Positions 9,201 to 17,261 of a DNA stretch of 64,000 nt are shown piece after piece. The notes beneath the pieces were generated by a model that worked only from the letters and a program-made list of their open reading frames with translations, made no database searches and was not told the origin of the DNA. Location: positions 62,001-126,000 of the forward strand of contig NZ_NKUF01000001.1 in assembly GCF_003206495.1 (NCBI RefSeq). Direction: 5' to 3'. Numbering within the stretch: position 1 is the first letter of the stretch; each line of letters opens with the position of its first letter. The translations under genes and the position numbers were made by a program. The DNA is from Gluconacetobacter entanii. Lineage in GTDB: Bacteria > Pseudomonadota > Alphaproteobacteria > Acetobacterales > Acetobacteraceae.

Positions 9201-9351
9201 TGGCCAGCCACGCCGCATCCAGCCCGTGTTCACCAAACGCGCGCTCCATGTCCTCGTGCAGCAGCGCCGCGCCGCGCGCATCGGCCGGCGCGGGCCATGT
9301 ACAGGCGCGCCATCCGCGATGGAGGTCGGGGGCAGCAGGGGGGTGGGACAT
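6289..9351 (-). CDS. glnE: Bifunctional glutamine synthetase adenylyltransferase/adenylyl-removing enzyme
   Basis: A 1020-residue enzyme that adenylylates and deadenylylates glutamine synthetase in response to PII signalling, controlling nitrogen assimilation. Both nucleotidyltransferase domains are recognisable: the N-terminal de-adenylylase with YSSDIDLIVLYD (a Ser in place of the Gly of GSDxD) and the C-terminal adenylylase with PGSDLDLMLVFDH. Length is in the usual 950-1000 range. The start is the ATG at 9351; an in-frame TTG lies seven codons upstream. It is divergent from the AsmA-like gene with only 68 bp between them. Confidence 0.95.
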   Translation of the reverse strand: MSHPPAAPDLHRGWRACTWPAPADARGAALLHEDMERAFGEHGLDAAWLAMPPVAAMVAAMGGNSPYLSDLARRDTDLFARLLREGPDSVMRTTLSDVRAESPRQSRHAIAHALRTAKRHAAMTIALADIGGAWSLQQVTHALIHLAETTLQVAVRHLLRTAHDAGRLVLPDPDEPARGSGFVVLAMGKLGARELNYSSDIDLIVLYDPACHPEHEDLRRIFVRMTSDLVGLMEARDADGYVFRTDLRLRPDPSATPLAVSFPTAITYYESMGRTWERAAMIKARPVAGDIAAGQRFLAAIHPFVWRRHLDFAVIDDIHDMKARIDRHRNAGRGGLDDVPADGPGCAPAMRDWLLGHDVKLGQGGIREVEFVAQALQLVWGGRRPDLRDPTTLGALRRLTQADLISHAQYTILYRNYHMMRQVEHRLQMRADHQTHRLPETADRFALFAIFMNEADGPALARAMLPVMQASRRIFEQQFSEPGSPDETIAPEDAELGERLEQAGFSPATLDDARSILQRWDTNRLRALRSDRARMLLRRLLPGILREIGARRDPLTVLRRFDSLLERQWAGVQFLSLLERNPALVHRIMTVLDGSAFLANHLAQAPSALDGLLDASMIEGTDDTARAAVALVRQHVAQAVAQAAGPERLLPVLRGLVCGEEFRLSVARLEHRMTEDRTARVRTAMADAVMRGLLRTVTTEHRARHGHVPGGAMAVVAMGKAGSREMMPGSDLDLMLVFDHPDDVMESVVPHTRRAGMPAARPLGAGTYFVRLAHAFIATLTAPGAEGPLYEADMRLRPSGSKGPVAVSLSSFRRYHAESAWTWERMALTRARIVAGPPELARHLRAAIDAALDGEPGTGRAMTPEALREDVRAMRARLMRDLPPQGPWDIKRRAGGLMEVEFIAQGLQLLAARPAARSPCTRVAFTRLARAGMLSAADARMLRRADLFWRSAQGMLRILMGTEIPDHLPPAAQEIMMRELDARDGADMLARMDDMARHVRDAFCRLIAPLPAIDGMGDGA

Positions 9352-9419
9352 CCGGGACAACCTGGGCAGCAATGGCGATGTGATGGCGCACGATCGCGCC
9401 GGGGCGCAGCGTGGACGCC

Positions 9420-12400
9420 ATGAAGCACGACGGTCAAGACACCCCCCCGCTGTCGGCCACGCCCCCCGATGGGCCGGACGGGGCGGCGGATGATGCGCCG
9501 GGTGGTCGGCTGCGGCTGATCGGGCTGCGTGTGCTGCGCGTGCTGGTCTGGACGATGCTTGCGTGCATCGTGGTGCCTGCGGTGCTGCTGCTGGTGCTGA
9601 CGCTGCGCCTGTCGGCGGGGCCGATCGACGTGACGCCGGTGGTGCGGATGATGACGCCGCTGTCGGTCCTGCACGGGCCGGGGACGGACCGGCGGCAGGG
9701 ACGCCTGACGGTGCAGCATGTGCGCATCGGCTGGAACGCGCTGCATGCGGGCATACGCACCCCGCTGGATGTCTGGGCGGATGACGTGGCGATCATGAGC
9801 GCCAATGGCACCATCGCCAACAGCATCCATCACGGGCATGTCGTGCTTGACACGCCTGCGCTGGTGCATGGGGACGTGGTGCTGGAACGGCTGTCGGTCA
9901 GTGACGTCCACCTGGCGCTGGCGCGCAACAGGTCGGGGGATATCGGGCTTGACCTTGGTCCCGGCACGCCGGAGGACAGCACCCATTCCCATGGCGGTTC
10001 GGTGAACCTGTCGCTGCTGCGGCGGATCATCGTTTCCGACGCGCAGGTGAAATTCAGCGACCAGATATCAGGGCGCACATGGCAGACACGCGATGCCTCC
10101 GCCAACCTGCATGTCCTGTCCTATCAGGGCCAGATCGGGGCCAGCGGGTCGGTCGGCTTCATGCTGGAGGGCAATGGCAAGCACCTTGTCCTGCGCGGCG
10201 AAGGACAGGAATCAGTACCGGGAAACATTAGCTGGACCGTGAAACTCGATCCCGTCAGTCCCTCCGCCTTCGCCCCGGGACAGAAGGAGGTCGCGCCGCT
10301 CGACCTGCCGGTGGGCGGGACGCTGCAGGTGTCGCTTGCGGCCGGGGGGGCCGGGCAGTTCATGGCCCCGCGTACGCTGGGGGCCTATCTGAAGGTCGGC
10401 AACGGCACGGTGGTCACGCGCCGCAACGGCACGCTGCTGGTCGGTGACGGGCAGGCCCACCTTGTCGCCTCCTTCGACCCCGGCCCGGCCGATGCGCCGT
10501 TCGATGGCCCCATCCACGCAACGCTGGAGAAAATGGTCGTGCACCTGCGTGCGCCGGGCCATCCGGCGGATGACGGCAGCGGGCCGACGCTGACGGCCAC
10601 CGGCAGCCTGCATGCGTCCTCCGTGCTGCATCCGCGTGATATCGGCATCGGCGTCTCGGCCGAGGCGCTGGCCCTTGATTTCGCGACACTGGGCGATTTC
10701 TGGCCGCCCGGCGCGATGAAGGGCGCGCGGCGCTGGGTGACGACGAACATCACCAAGGGCCATGTCAGCGAACTGCAGGCGCGTATCGGGATGGTCAGCC
10801 ATGATGGCTGGAACGGGCTGGACCTGACATCGCTTGCCGGTGACATCCGTGCGGAGGGGATGGAGCTTTACTGGCTGCGCCCGATCCCGCCCCTGCATGA
10901 CATGGACGCCCACCTGACGTTCGAGGGCCCGGACGAGATTGCGATCAGCTTCGGCCATGCCTACCAACTGGTGGACCGCACCGACCGCCACGTCAACGCG
11001 ACCGGCATCGGCCGGATCGAGGTCGGGCCGGGCTCCATGCTGATCACCGGCCTGATGAAGAAGATCCAGATGGGGGACATCAACACCACCCTGCAGGGCA
11101 ATGCGCGCGATATCCTTGCCCTGCTGGCGGAGCCACGGCTGAACGTGCTGTCGCGTCACCCGATGAGCTTCACGTCACCGTCGGGCAAGGCCAACGTGTC
11201 GCTGCATATCGCGCTGCCGCTCGATGCGCATGTCAAGCTGGCGCAGATCGACCTGCGCACCCATACCGACCTTGCGCAGGTGCATCTTGGCAATGTGGTG
11301 ATGGGCCGTCCGCTTGATGGCGGGCGCTTCGGGATCGACGCCTCCATCGACGGGCTGATGCTCAAGGGGACGGGGAACCTGTCGGGCATCCCTTCCTCCA
11401 TCCTCTATACGATGGATTTCCGTTCCGTCCCGTCGGACCGCGCGGTCGAAAGTGCGAGCGTGCAGGGATACCTGACGCCGTCCGGCCTGCGCCGCGCGGG
11501 ACTGGACATGGTGGATCATTTCGGCGGCAGCGCGGCGCTGGATGTGGATTATGACCGCTATCCCGGGGGCAAGGCGCAGGTGGACATCGACCTCGACCTC
11601 AAGCGTTCGGCCCTGACCATCCCGATCTGGAGCAAGCAGGTGGGCGAGGACGCCAATGCGTCCGTCGTCATCAACCTCGACCACGGGCATGTCGCCTCCA
11701 TCGAGGACATCCGCGCGGCGGGGCCGGAACTGCTGATCGACGGGCATGCCGAAACGGCGGAGGGGATGGGCAGGCGCCTGATCCTGCACGGGTTCCGCGT
11801 GGGGCGGTCGAACGGCAACGCCATCATCACCATCCCGGCGGGGGAGAAGGAACCGTATGGCGTGTCGGTCGCGGCGCGCGTGCTCGACCTGTCGCCGCTG
11901 CTGACCTACCAGCGCCAGAACGAGAAGGCGGCCGATGGCGCCGCCGCCGCAGCGCAGGCCAAGGGATATCACATGCCCGAGGCCGCCACCGGCCGGGTGA
12001 AGAGCGCACCGGGGCATAGCTGGAACATCAATGTCGATGCGCGCACCGTTTTCTATACCAAGATGCAGTCGATCCAGGGCGTGCGCAGCCATCTGGAGGA
12101 TGACGGCGTACGCCTGACGCGTGGTTCGTTCTCCATGACCGGGCCGACCTCCGCCTCCGCCACGCTGACGCCGCGCGGGCAGAGCAGGGTGCTGTCGATG
12201 CATATCGCGGACCTTGGCGTGCTGCTCAAGGACATGAAGCTTGGGGACCGTATGGAGGGGGGGCAGGTCGATCTGGAAGGGTCGTTCGATGACCAGGACG
12301 CCAGCGCGCCCTTCTCCGGCGAACTCACCACCGGGCCGTTTGTCCTGCGGCAGGTGCCCGCCGTGGTGCGGATGGTCAACAATGCCTCCATCTATGGCTG

Positions 12401-12773
12401 GCTGAAGGCCCCGCATGCGCCTGAATTCGAGGTCGAGCATGTCACGATGCCCCTGACGTTCCGCGACGGGGTGGTCAACATCACAGATGGCCTGGTCAGC
12501 AATGCCTCGCTCGGGGCGACGGTGGCGGGGCGCATCAACCTCGACAAGGCGACGCTGGACCTTGACGGGACGATCATCCCGGCCTTTGCCGTCAATGCTG
12601 CCCCCGGCCATCTGCCCGGCGTGCTGGGATGGCTGTTCAGCCCGGAAAAGAACGGCGGCGTGGTGTCGGCGACGTACCAGATCAACGGGTCGTTCGATAA
12701 CCCGAGCGTGCATGTCAATCCGTATGCCCTGCTGCTGCCCGGTTTCCTGCGTGACCTGACCCACATGCACTGA
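9420..12773 (+). CDS. AsmA/YhdP-like inner-membrane-anchored periplasmic protein
   Basis: A 1117-residue protein with a cytoplasmic acidic/proline-rich N-terminus, one membrane helix (about residues 38-63) and a very long beta-strand-rich periplasmic part. The C-terminal region, ending LLLPGFLRDL, is typical of the DUF3971/AsmA-like C-terminal domain of TamB/YhdP-like proteins, which are thought to move phospholipids between the inner and outer membranes. The exact subfamily is uncertain. The ATG at 9420 is preferred over the in-frame GTG at 9411; neither has a strong ribosome binding site. A dispersed palindromic element follows the gene. Confidence 0.8.
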   Translation: MKHDGQDTPPLSATPPDGPDGAADDAPGGRLRLIGLRVLRVLVWTMLACIVVPAVLLLVLTLRLSAGPIDVTPVVRMMTPLSVLHGPGTDRRQGRLTVQHVRIGWNALHAGIRTPLDVWADDVAIMSANGTIANSIHHGHVVLDTPALVHGDVVLERLSVSDVHLALARNRSGDIGLDLGPGTPEDSTHSHGGSVNLSLLRRIIVSDAQVKFSDQISGRTWQTRDASANLHVLSYQGQIGASGSVGFMLEGNGKHLVLRGEGQESVPGNISWTVKLDPVSPSAFAPGQKEVAPLDLPVGGTLQVSLAAGGAGQFMAPRTLGAYLKVGNGTVVTRRNGTLLVGDGQAHLVASFDPGPADAPFDGPIHATLEKMVVHLRAPGHPADDGSGPTLTATGSLHASSVLHPRDIGIGVSAEALALDFATLGDFWPPGAMKGARRWVTTNITKGHVSELQARIGMVSHDGWNGLDLTSLAGDIRAEGMELYWLRPIPPLHDMDAHLTFEGPDEIAISFGHAYQLVDRTDRHVNATGIGRIEVGPGSMLITGLMKKIQMGDINTTLQGNARDILALLAEPRLNVLSRHPMSFTSPSGKANVSLHIALPLDAHVKLAQIDLRTHTDLAQVHLGNVVMGRPLDGGRFGIDASIDGLMLKGTGNLSGIPSSILYTMDFRSVPSDRAVESASVQGYLTPSGLRRAGLDMVDHFGGSAALDVDYDRYPGGKAQVDIDLDLKRSALTIPIWSKQVGEDANASVVINLDHGHVASIEDIRAAGPELLIDGHAETAEGMGRRLILHGFRVGRSNGNAIITIPAGEKEPYGVSVAARVLDLSPLLTYQRQNEKAADGAAAAAQAKGYHMPEAATGRVKSAPGHSWNINVDARTVFYTKMQSIQGVRSHLEDDGVRLTRGSFSMTGPTSASATLTPRGQSRVLSMHIADLGVLLKDMKLGDRMEGGQVDLEGSFDDQDASAPFSGELTTGPFVLRQVPAVVRMVNNASIYGWLKAPHAPEFEVEHVTMPLTFRDGVVNITDGLVSNASLGATVAGRINLDKATLDLDGTIIPAFAVNAAPGHLPGVLGWLFSPEKNGGVVSATYQINGSFDNPSVHVNPYALLLPGFLRDLTHMH

Positions 12774-12813
12774 TCCCCGCAGGCAGCGGGGAACGGGCAT
12801 GGGGAAATCATGC

Positions 12814-12893
12814 AGAAGTTTCTGGTGAAGCTTTTTTCATAAAGCTTCAAATAACGTCGCCTTTTTGAAAAAAGCGGCATGCGAAAACTTTTA
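12814..12893 (+). repeat. Dispersed palindromic element, copy B
   Basis: About 80 bp with the same block order as the other copies: outer arm GAAGTTTCTGGTG, hairpin GAAGCTTTTTTCATAAAGCTTC, a CGTCGCCTTTTTGAAAAAAGCGGC hairpin (shown here by its arms) and outer arm CGAAAACTTTTA. It is in the same orientation as copy A and lies 3' of the AsmA-like gene, where it may end or stabilise the transcript. Confidence 0.85.
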
Positions 12894-13017
12894 TTTTTTT
12901 ATCAAAATGGTATTTCAGGAACAGTCTTTAAAACCTTGATCCACCGGTTTTATCGATCGGCCAGGTCCGTTCTGGCGGGTCATGTTTTCATATTGCCTGA
13001 AAGAAGTGTTCCCTTTC

Positions 13018-14193
13018 ATGACGCGTCTTTTTCATCGTCGAAAAGCCCTGATGACCGCGGCCTCGCTGGCGGGACTGTCTGCCCTGCCGGGATGCGCGGG
13101 GGCGCGTTCGCGCCGCCATGACCTTGATGCCGATGTGCGCCACATCCCGGTCATCCGGGCGCGCAACGACCGGATCGACCGCATCACGGTTTGCCTGCGT
13201 CCCTTCCGCGCGGCGGGACCGCGACTGGAGGTCGAGCAGGTCGGGCGCAAGTCGGTCGTCCATAATTACGGCCACGGGGGCAGTGGCTGGTCGCTGTCGT
13301 GGGGGACGGCGAAACTGGCGGTGGAGCGTGCCGCCATCTCCTCCGGGCAGAAGGTCGGCGTGATCGGCTGCGGGGCGATCGGCCTGACAACGGCCATCGT
13401 CGCACAGCAGGCGGGCGCGCAGGTCACGATCTATGCGCAGCAGACGCCGCCCTTCGTGCGTTCGGCCCGTGCCTCGGGAATCTGGACGCCGTCCTCGCGC
13501 ATTGTGAAGACCAGCGACCTGACACCAGAATTCGCCGCGCGGTGGGAACAGATGGCCCGCTATTCCTTCTCCTGCTACCAGAACCTGCAGGGCCTGCCGG
13601 GCAATCCGATCGAATGGGACACGTTCTATGGCCTGAAGTCGCGTGACGCCCGGCCGACGCCGCCCGATCCCATCGGCTTTGCCGAACTGGGCGATCGTCT
13701 CCGCGACATCGAACCGCAGGGCAACCGGGTTCCCGTCCATGACAACCGCCTGCCTTATTGCGAGGTGCTCAAGCAGCCGAACCTGATCTTCAACGTCACC
13801 ACCTATGCCGACTACCTCATGCGGCAGTTTTTCGAGCGTGGCGGCAAAATCCGGACCATGACGCTGCATCATCCGTCGGAACTGACGGCCCTGCCGGATC
13901 CCGTCTTCATCAACTGCACCGGCTATGGTGCGCGGGCGTTGTGGAATGACGAGAGCATCATTCCGGTCCGCGGGCAGATCGCATGGCTGATCCCGCAGCC
14001 AGAGGCGCTGTTCAGCATGGAATATGAAAATGTCTATGTCGTCTCCCGCCGTGACGGCATCGTCGTGCAGTGGCAGGGCGAGGACATGGGACACGGATAT
14101 AATCGGACCGATGAAATGCCCAATGTGGATGAGGCGCGCAGGGGCGTTTCCATCATCAACGGTCTGTACAAAAGCATGGGCTATAACGTCTGA
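13018..14193 (+). CDS. Exported FAD-dependent oxidase, D-amino-acid-oxidase family, circularly permuted
   Basis: A 391-residue flavoprotein of the DAO family. The N-terminus (HRRKALM, a hydrophobic stretch and LPGC at residues 23-26) looks like a twin-arginine signal with a lipobox, so the protein is probably exported folded with FAD and perhaps lipid-anchored. In normal D-amino acid oxidases the HNYGHGG signature lies near the C-terminus. Here it lies at residues 82-88, preceded by the RPFRAAGPRLE segment, and BEFORE the FAD-binding GCGAIG at residues 117-122. The rest follows in canonical order (ASGIWTP, INCTG, VRGQIAW) and the chain stops just where the moved segment would normally begin. 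Substrate unknown. The start at 13018 is preferred over an upstream ATG at 12982. Confidence 0.82.
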   Translation: MTRLFHRRKALMTAASLAGLSALPGCAGARSRRHDLDADVRHIPVIRARNDRIDRITVCLRPFRAAGPRLEVEQVGRKSVVHNYGHGGSGWSLSWGTAKLAVERAAISSGQKVGVIGCGAIGLTTAIVAQQAGAQVTIYAQQTPPFVRSARASGIWTPSSRIVKTSDLTPEFAARWEQMARYSFSCYQNLQGLPGNPIEWDTFYGLKSRDARPTPPDPIGFAELGDRLRDIEPQGNRVPVHDNRLPYCEVLKQPNLIFNVTTYADYLMRQFFERGGKIRTMTLHHPSELTALPDPVFINCTGYGARALWNDESIIPVRGQIAWLIPQPEALFSMEYENVYVVSRRDGIVVQWQGEDMGHGYNRTDEMPNVDEARRGVSIINGLYKSMGYNV

Positions 14194-14224
14194 ATCCGGA
14201 CCCATCCGGTTTTGACAGGATAAA

Positions 14225-14312
14225 GTAATAAAAGTTTTTGGGTGCCGCCTTTTTTCAAAAAGGCGGCGTTCTTTCGAAGCTTTTTGGAAAAAGCTTCACC
14301 CAAAACTTTTAC
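14225..14312 (-). repeat. Dispersed palindromic element, copy C
   Basis: The most intact copy, inverted relative to A and B. Outer arms AAAAGTTTTTGGGTG (14230-14244) and CACCCAAAACTTTT (14297-14310) enclose two hairpins: GCCGCCTTTTTT/AAAAAGGCGGC at about 14244-14267 and a near-perfect 10-bp stem at 14276-14297 (GAAGCTTTTT, GG, AAAAAGCTTC). It fills the gap between the oxidase gene and the converging MFS gene and abuts the MFS stop codon, so it could serve as a bidirectional terminator. Confidence 0.88.
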
Positions 14313-15614
14313 TCATGCCTCCGGCGTGATGCGGTCGCGTGACGGCAGCAGGAACAGCACCGTCAACAGCGAGCAGGCGATGCAGCCCGTGACATACCAG
14401 TAGAACCAGTCCTCGTGCCCGGCCTGCTTGAACCACAGGGCCACATATTCCGCCGTGCCGCCAAAGATCGACACCGTCAGCGCATAGGGCAGCGCCACGC
14501 CCAGCGCACGGATGCGCGCGGGGAACAGTTCCGCCTTCACCACCGCATTGATCGAGGTATAGCCCGAAATGCACAGCAGCGCCGTCACCAGCAGCCCCAG
14601 CGCCACGGCCGGGGAGGACGCATGCGCCATTGCATGCATCAGCGGGACGGTGACGATGCAGCCAATGATACCGAAAGACAGCAGCAGCGGCCGCCGCCCG
14701 ACACGATCTGACAGAGCGCCAAAGATCGGCTGCGCCAGCGCGAAGACCGCAAGGGCGGTGGTGGAGATGACGGTCGAGGCTTCCTTGCTCAGTCCCGTCG
14801 TGTTGACGAGGTATTTCTGCATGTAGATGGTGAAGGTATAGAACGCGACCGTCCCGCCAAGCGTCAGGCCACAGACCGCCACGACCTCCCGCGGGTGATG
14901 CAGCAGCACGCGCAGGCCCCCCTTGGCCGCCGGGTCGCGGGTTGCGTGGCTGAACTGCTCGCTCTCGACCATGCCGCGCCGGAACCACAGCACCGACAGC
15001 GCCAGCAGCGCGCCGATGCCGAACGGGATGCGCCATCCCCATGCCCCGATCTGCTGCGGGGTCAGGACCGCAAACTGCAGCACCAGAAGCACGACGAGGG
15101 CCAGCAACTGCCCCGCCACCAGCGTCACATACTGGAAACTGGCGTAAAACCCGCGCTGCGCAGGAGGGGCGATTTCCGAAAGGTACGTGGCGCTGGCCCC
15201 GTATTCACCGCCAAGGCTCAGCCCCTGTACCAGCCGTGCGAACAGCAGGATGGCGGGGGCGAAGACGCCGATGCTGTCATAACCGGGGCACAGCGCGATC
15301 GTCAGCGACCCGACGCACATCGCCAGCACCGAGAGGCTGAGCGCGAAGCGGCGCCCGTGGCGGTCGGCCACCAGCCCCATGATCCATCCCCCGATCGGGC
15401 GCATCAGGAACCCGATGGCAAAGATCGCCGCACTGCGCAGCAGTTCCGCCGTCTGGTTGCCGTGGGGAAAGAACGCATGGGCGAAATACAGCGAAAACGC
15501 CGCATAGACGTACCAGTCGTAATATTCGATCAGGTTGCCCGAGGAGCCGGCGATGATGCTGTGTATCCGCTGGCGGGTGGTCAGCGGGACATGGGGCAGG
15601 GGGGTGATTTCCAT
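14313..15614 (-). CDS. MFS transporter, metabolite:H+ symporter (alpha-ketoglutarate permease-like)
   Basis: A 433-residue twelve-helix major facilitator. The N-terminal NLIEYYDWYVYAAFSLYFA and the loop motifs DRHGRR and GGEYGASATYLSE place it in the metabolite:H+ symporter branch with KgtP (2-oxoglutarate), ProP and shikimate permease. A dicarboxylate or keto-acid substrate is likely. The gene follows dctA by 46 bp on the same strand, so both are probably cotranscribed for uptake of organic acids. Confidence 0.88.
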   Translation of the reverse strand: MEITPLPHVPLTTRQRIHSIIAGSSGNLIEYYDWYVYAAFSLYFAHAFFPHGNQTAELLRSAAIFAIGFLMRPIGGWIMGLVADRHGRRFALSLSVLAMCVGSLTIALCPGYDSIGVFAPAILLFARLVQGLSLGGEYGASATYLSEIAPPAQRGFYASFQYVTLVAGQLLALVVLLVLQFAVLTPQQIGAWGWRIPFGIGALLALSVLWFRRGMVESEQFSHATRDPAAKGGLRVLLHHPREVVAVCGLTLGGTVAFYTFTIYMQKYLVNTTGLSKEASTVISTTALAVFALAQPIFGALSDRVGRRPLLLSFGIIGCIVTVPLMHAMAHASSPAVALGLLVTALLCISGYTSINAVVKAELFPARIRALGVALPYALTVSIFGGTAEYVALWFKQAGHEDWFYWYVTGCIACSLLTVLFLLPSRDRITPEA

Positions 15615-15660
15615 GTAGGTCCGAACTGCTTTTGTGCGTCTGGGAGAGGGGAAAATGGGA

Positions 15661-16998
15661 TCAGGCGTTATGCGCGCCGGAGGTCAGGACCGGGCGGTCG
15701 GCCTCGTCCTCGGGGATGCTCCCGCTCAGCGCGGCATGCAGGCGCTGCGTGTCCAGTTCGTTTTCCCACCGCGCCAGCACGATGGTGGCCACCGCATTGC
15801 CGATGATGTTCGTCAGGGACCGGCATTCCGACATGAACCGGTCGATCCCCAGGATCAGCGCCATGCCGCTGACGGGCACGTCGGGCACCACCGCAAGGGT
15901 CGCGGCCAGTGTCACGAACCCCGCCCCGGTCACGCCCGCGGCCCCTTTGGAACTGACCATCGCCACAAGCAGGAGGGAGACCTGCTGCCCCAGTCCCAGA
16001 TGCACGCCGGTCGCCTGCGCGATGAACAGGGCGGAGAGCGACATGTAGATGTTGGTGCCATCAAGGTTGAAGGAATAGCCCATCGGCACCACCAGGCCGA
16101 CGACGGACGGGGCGCAGCCGGCATTCTCCATCTTGGTCATCAGCGTCGGCAGCGCGGATTCCGACGAACTCGTGCCCAGCACGATCAGCAGTTCCTCACG
16201 CAGGTAGGCCAGCAGCGGCAGGATGCGAAACCCGTTATATCGCGCCACCAGTCCCAGCACGACCACGATGAACAGCGCCGAGGTGGCATAGAACGTGACC
16301 ACGAGGAAGGCGAGGTTGAGCACCGATCCGATGCCAAAGCGCCCGATGGTGAACGCCATCGCCCCGAACGCCCCGATCGGGGCCGCCAGCATCACCAGTC
16401 GCACGACGCCGAAGACGAGTTCGGTCAACTGCCTGAACAGCGACAGGATCGCATGCCCGCGCGCGCCCATGTGCGACAGGCTGATGCTGAACAGGATCGC
16501 GATCAGCAGCACCTGCAGGATATCGCCCGAGACAAAGGCGCTGAGCACGGTATCGGGGATGATGTTCAGCACGAACCCGCTGAAGGAATGGTCCTGCGCG
16601 CGCGCCACGAACGCGGCGACGGCATGCGTATCCATGCTCGACAGGTCGGCATGCACGCCAGCACCGGGACGCACAACGTTCGCGACCAGCATCCCCACCA
16701 CCAGCGCAAGGGTGGAGAAGGTCAGGAAATAGACCATCGCCTTGCCCGCAAGGCGCCCCGCCTTGCCAAGGTCCGACAGGCCCGCCACCCCGGTCACCAC
16801 CGTCAGGAAGATGACCGGCGGGATGATCATCTTGACCAGCCGGATGAACCCGTCGCCAAGCGGCTTGAGCGCGGTTCCCGCATGGGGCCAGAAATGGCCG
16901 ACCGCAATCCCGGCGACAACCGCGACGATGACCTGGAAATACAGGCTCCGGAACGGGGAGCGCCGCTGGGGCGCGGGTGGCGGGGACACGTGGATCAT
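15661..16998 (-). CDS. dctA: C4-dicarboxylate:cation symporter DctA
   Basis: A 445-residue inner-membrane transporter for succinate, fumarate, malate and similar acids (DAACS family). The serine-rich re-entrant loop [13 protein letters not shown], the helix-7 region [20 protein letters not shown] and the later [13 protein letters not shown] are all present. The start at 16998 (MIHVSPPP) is chosen because homology begins soon after; the frame is open much further upstream but lacks similarity. First gene of a likely two-gene operon with the MFS transporter. Confidence 0.93.
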   Translation of the reverse strand: MIHVSPPPAPQRRSPFRSLYFQVIVAVVAGIAVGHFWPHAGTALKPLGDGFIRLVKMIIPPVIFLTVVTGVAGLSDLGKAGRLAGKAMVYFLTFSTLALVVGMLVANVVRPGAGVHADLSSMDTHAVAAFVARAQDHSFSGFVLNIIPDTVLSAFVSGDILQVLLIAILFSISLSHMGARGHAILSLFRQLTELVFGVVRLVMLAAPIGAFGAMAFTIGRFGIGSVLNLAFLVVTFYATSALFIVVVLGLVARYNGFRILPLLAYLREELLIVLGTSSSESALPTLMTKMENAGCAPSVVGLVVPMGYSFNLDGTNIYMSLSALFIAQATGVHLGLGQQVSLLLVAMVSSKGAAGVTGAGFVTLAATLAVVPDVPVSGMALILGIDRFMSECRSLTNIIGNAVATIVLARWENELDTQRLHAALSGSIPEDEADRPVLTSGAHNA

Positions 16999-17261
16999 GG
17001 GGTTGGAGCCTTGGTGAGGAAACAGGTCCGGCCATGCCGGGAAATGGGCCGGGGAAATGGGTAAGGGATGCAGCCTATCGTGCCCGTGGCACATCGGGGA
17101 TTGAAAAACTGGTGACCGGCCGGGGCGCGAGGTCACGCCCGGCATAGCATGAAGATCAGATATTCCAAAAATGTATGGTCGGCCTGTCATAACTGCATTA
17201 CAGGCTGCGGACATGGTTTGTTCTTTTGAACGGGCATAACGGCCCTGGGGGGATACCTGAT

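Noticed and set aside
6178-9423. A 1081-codon plus-strand frame opposite glnE
   Set aside because: Composition is typical of an antisense shadow, while glnE has both nucleotidyltransferase motifs.
12879-13121. An 80-codon frame between the AsmA-like gene and the oxidase
   Set aside because: It begins inside the palindromic element and overlaps the oxidase start region; no protein family pattern is visible.
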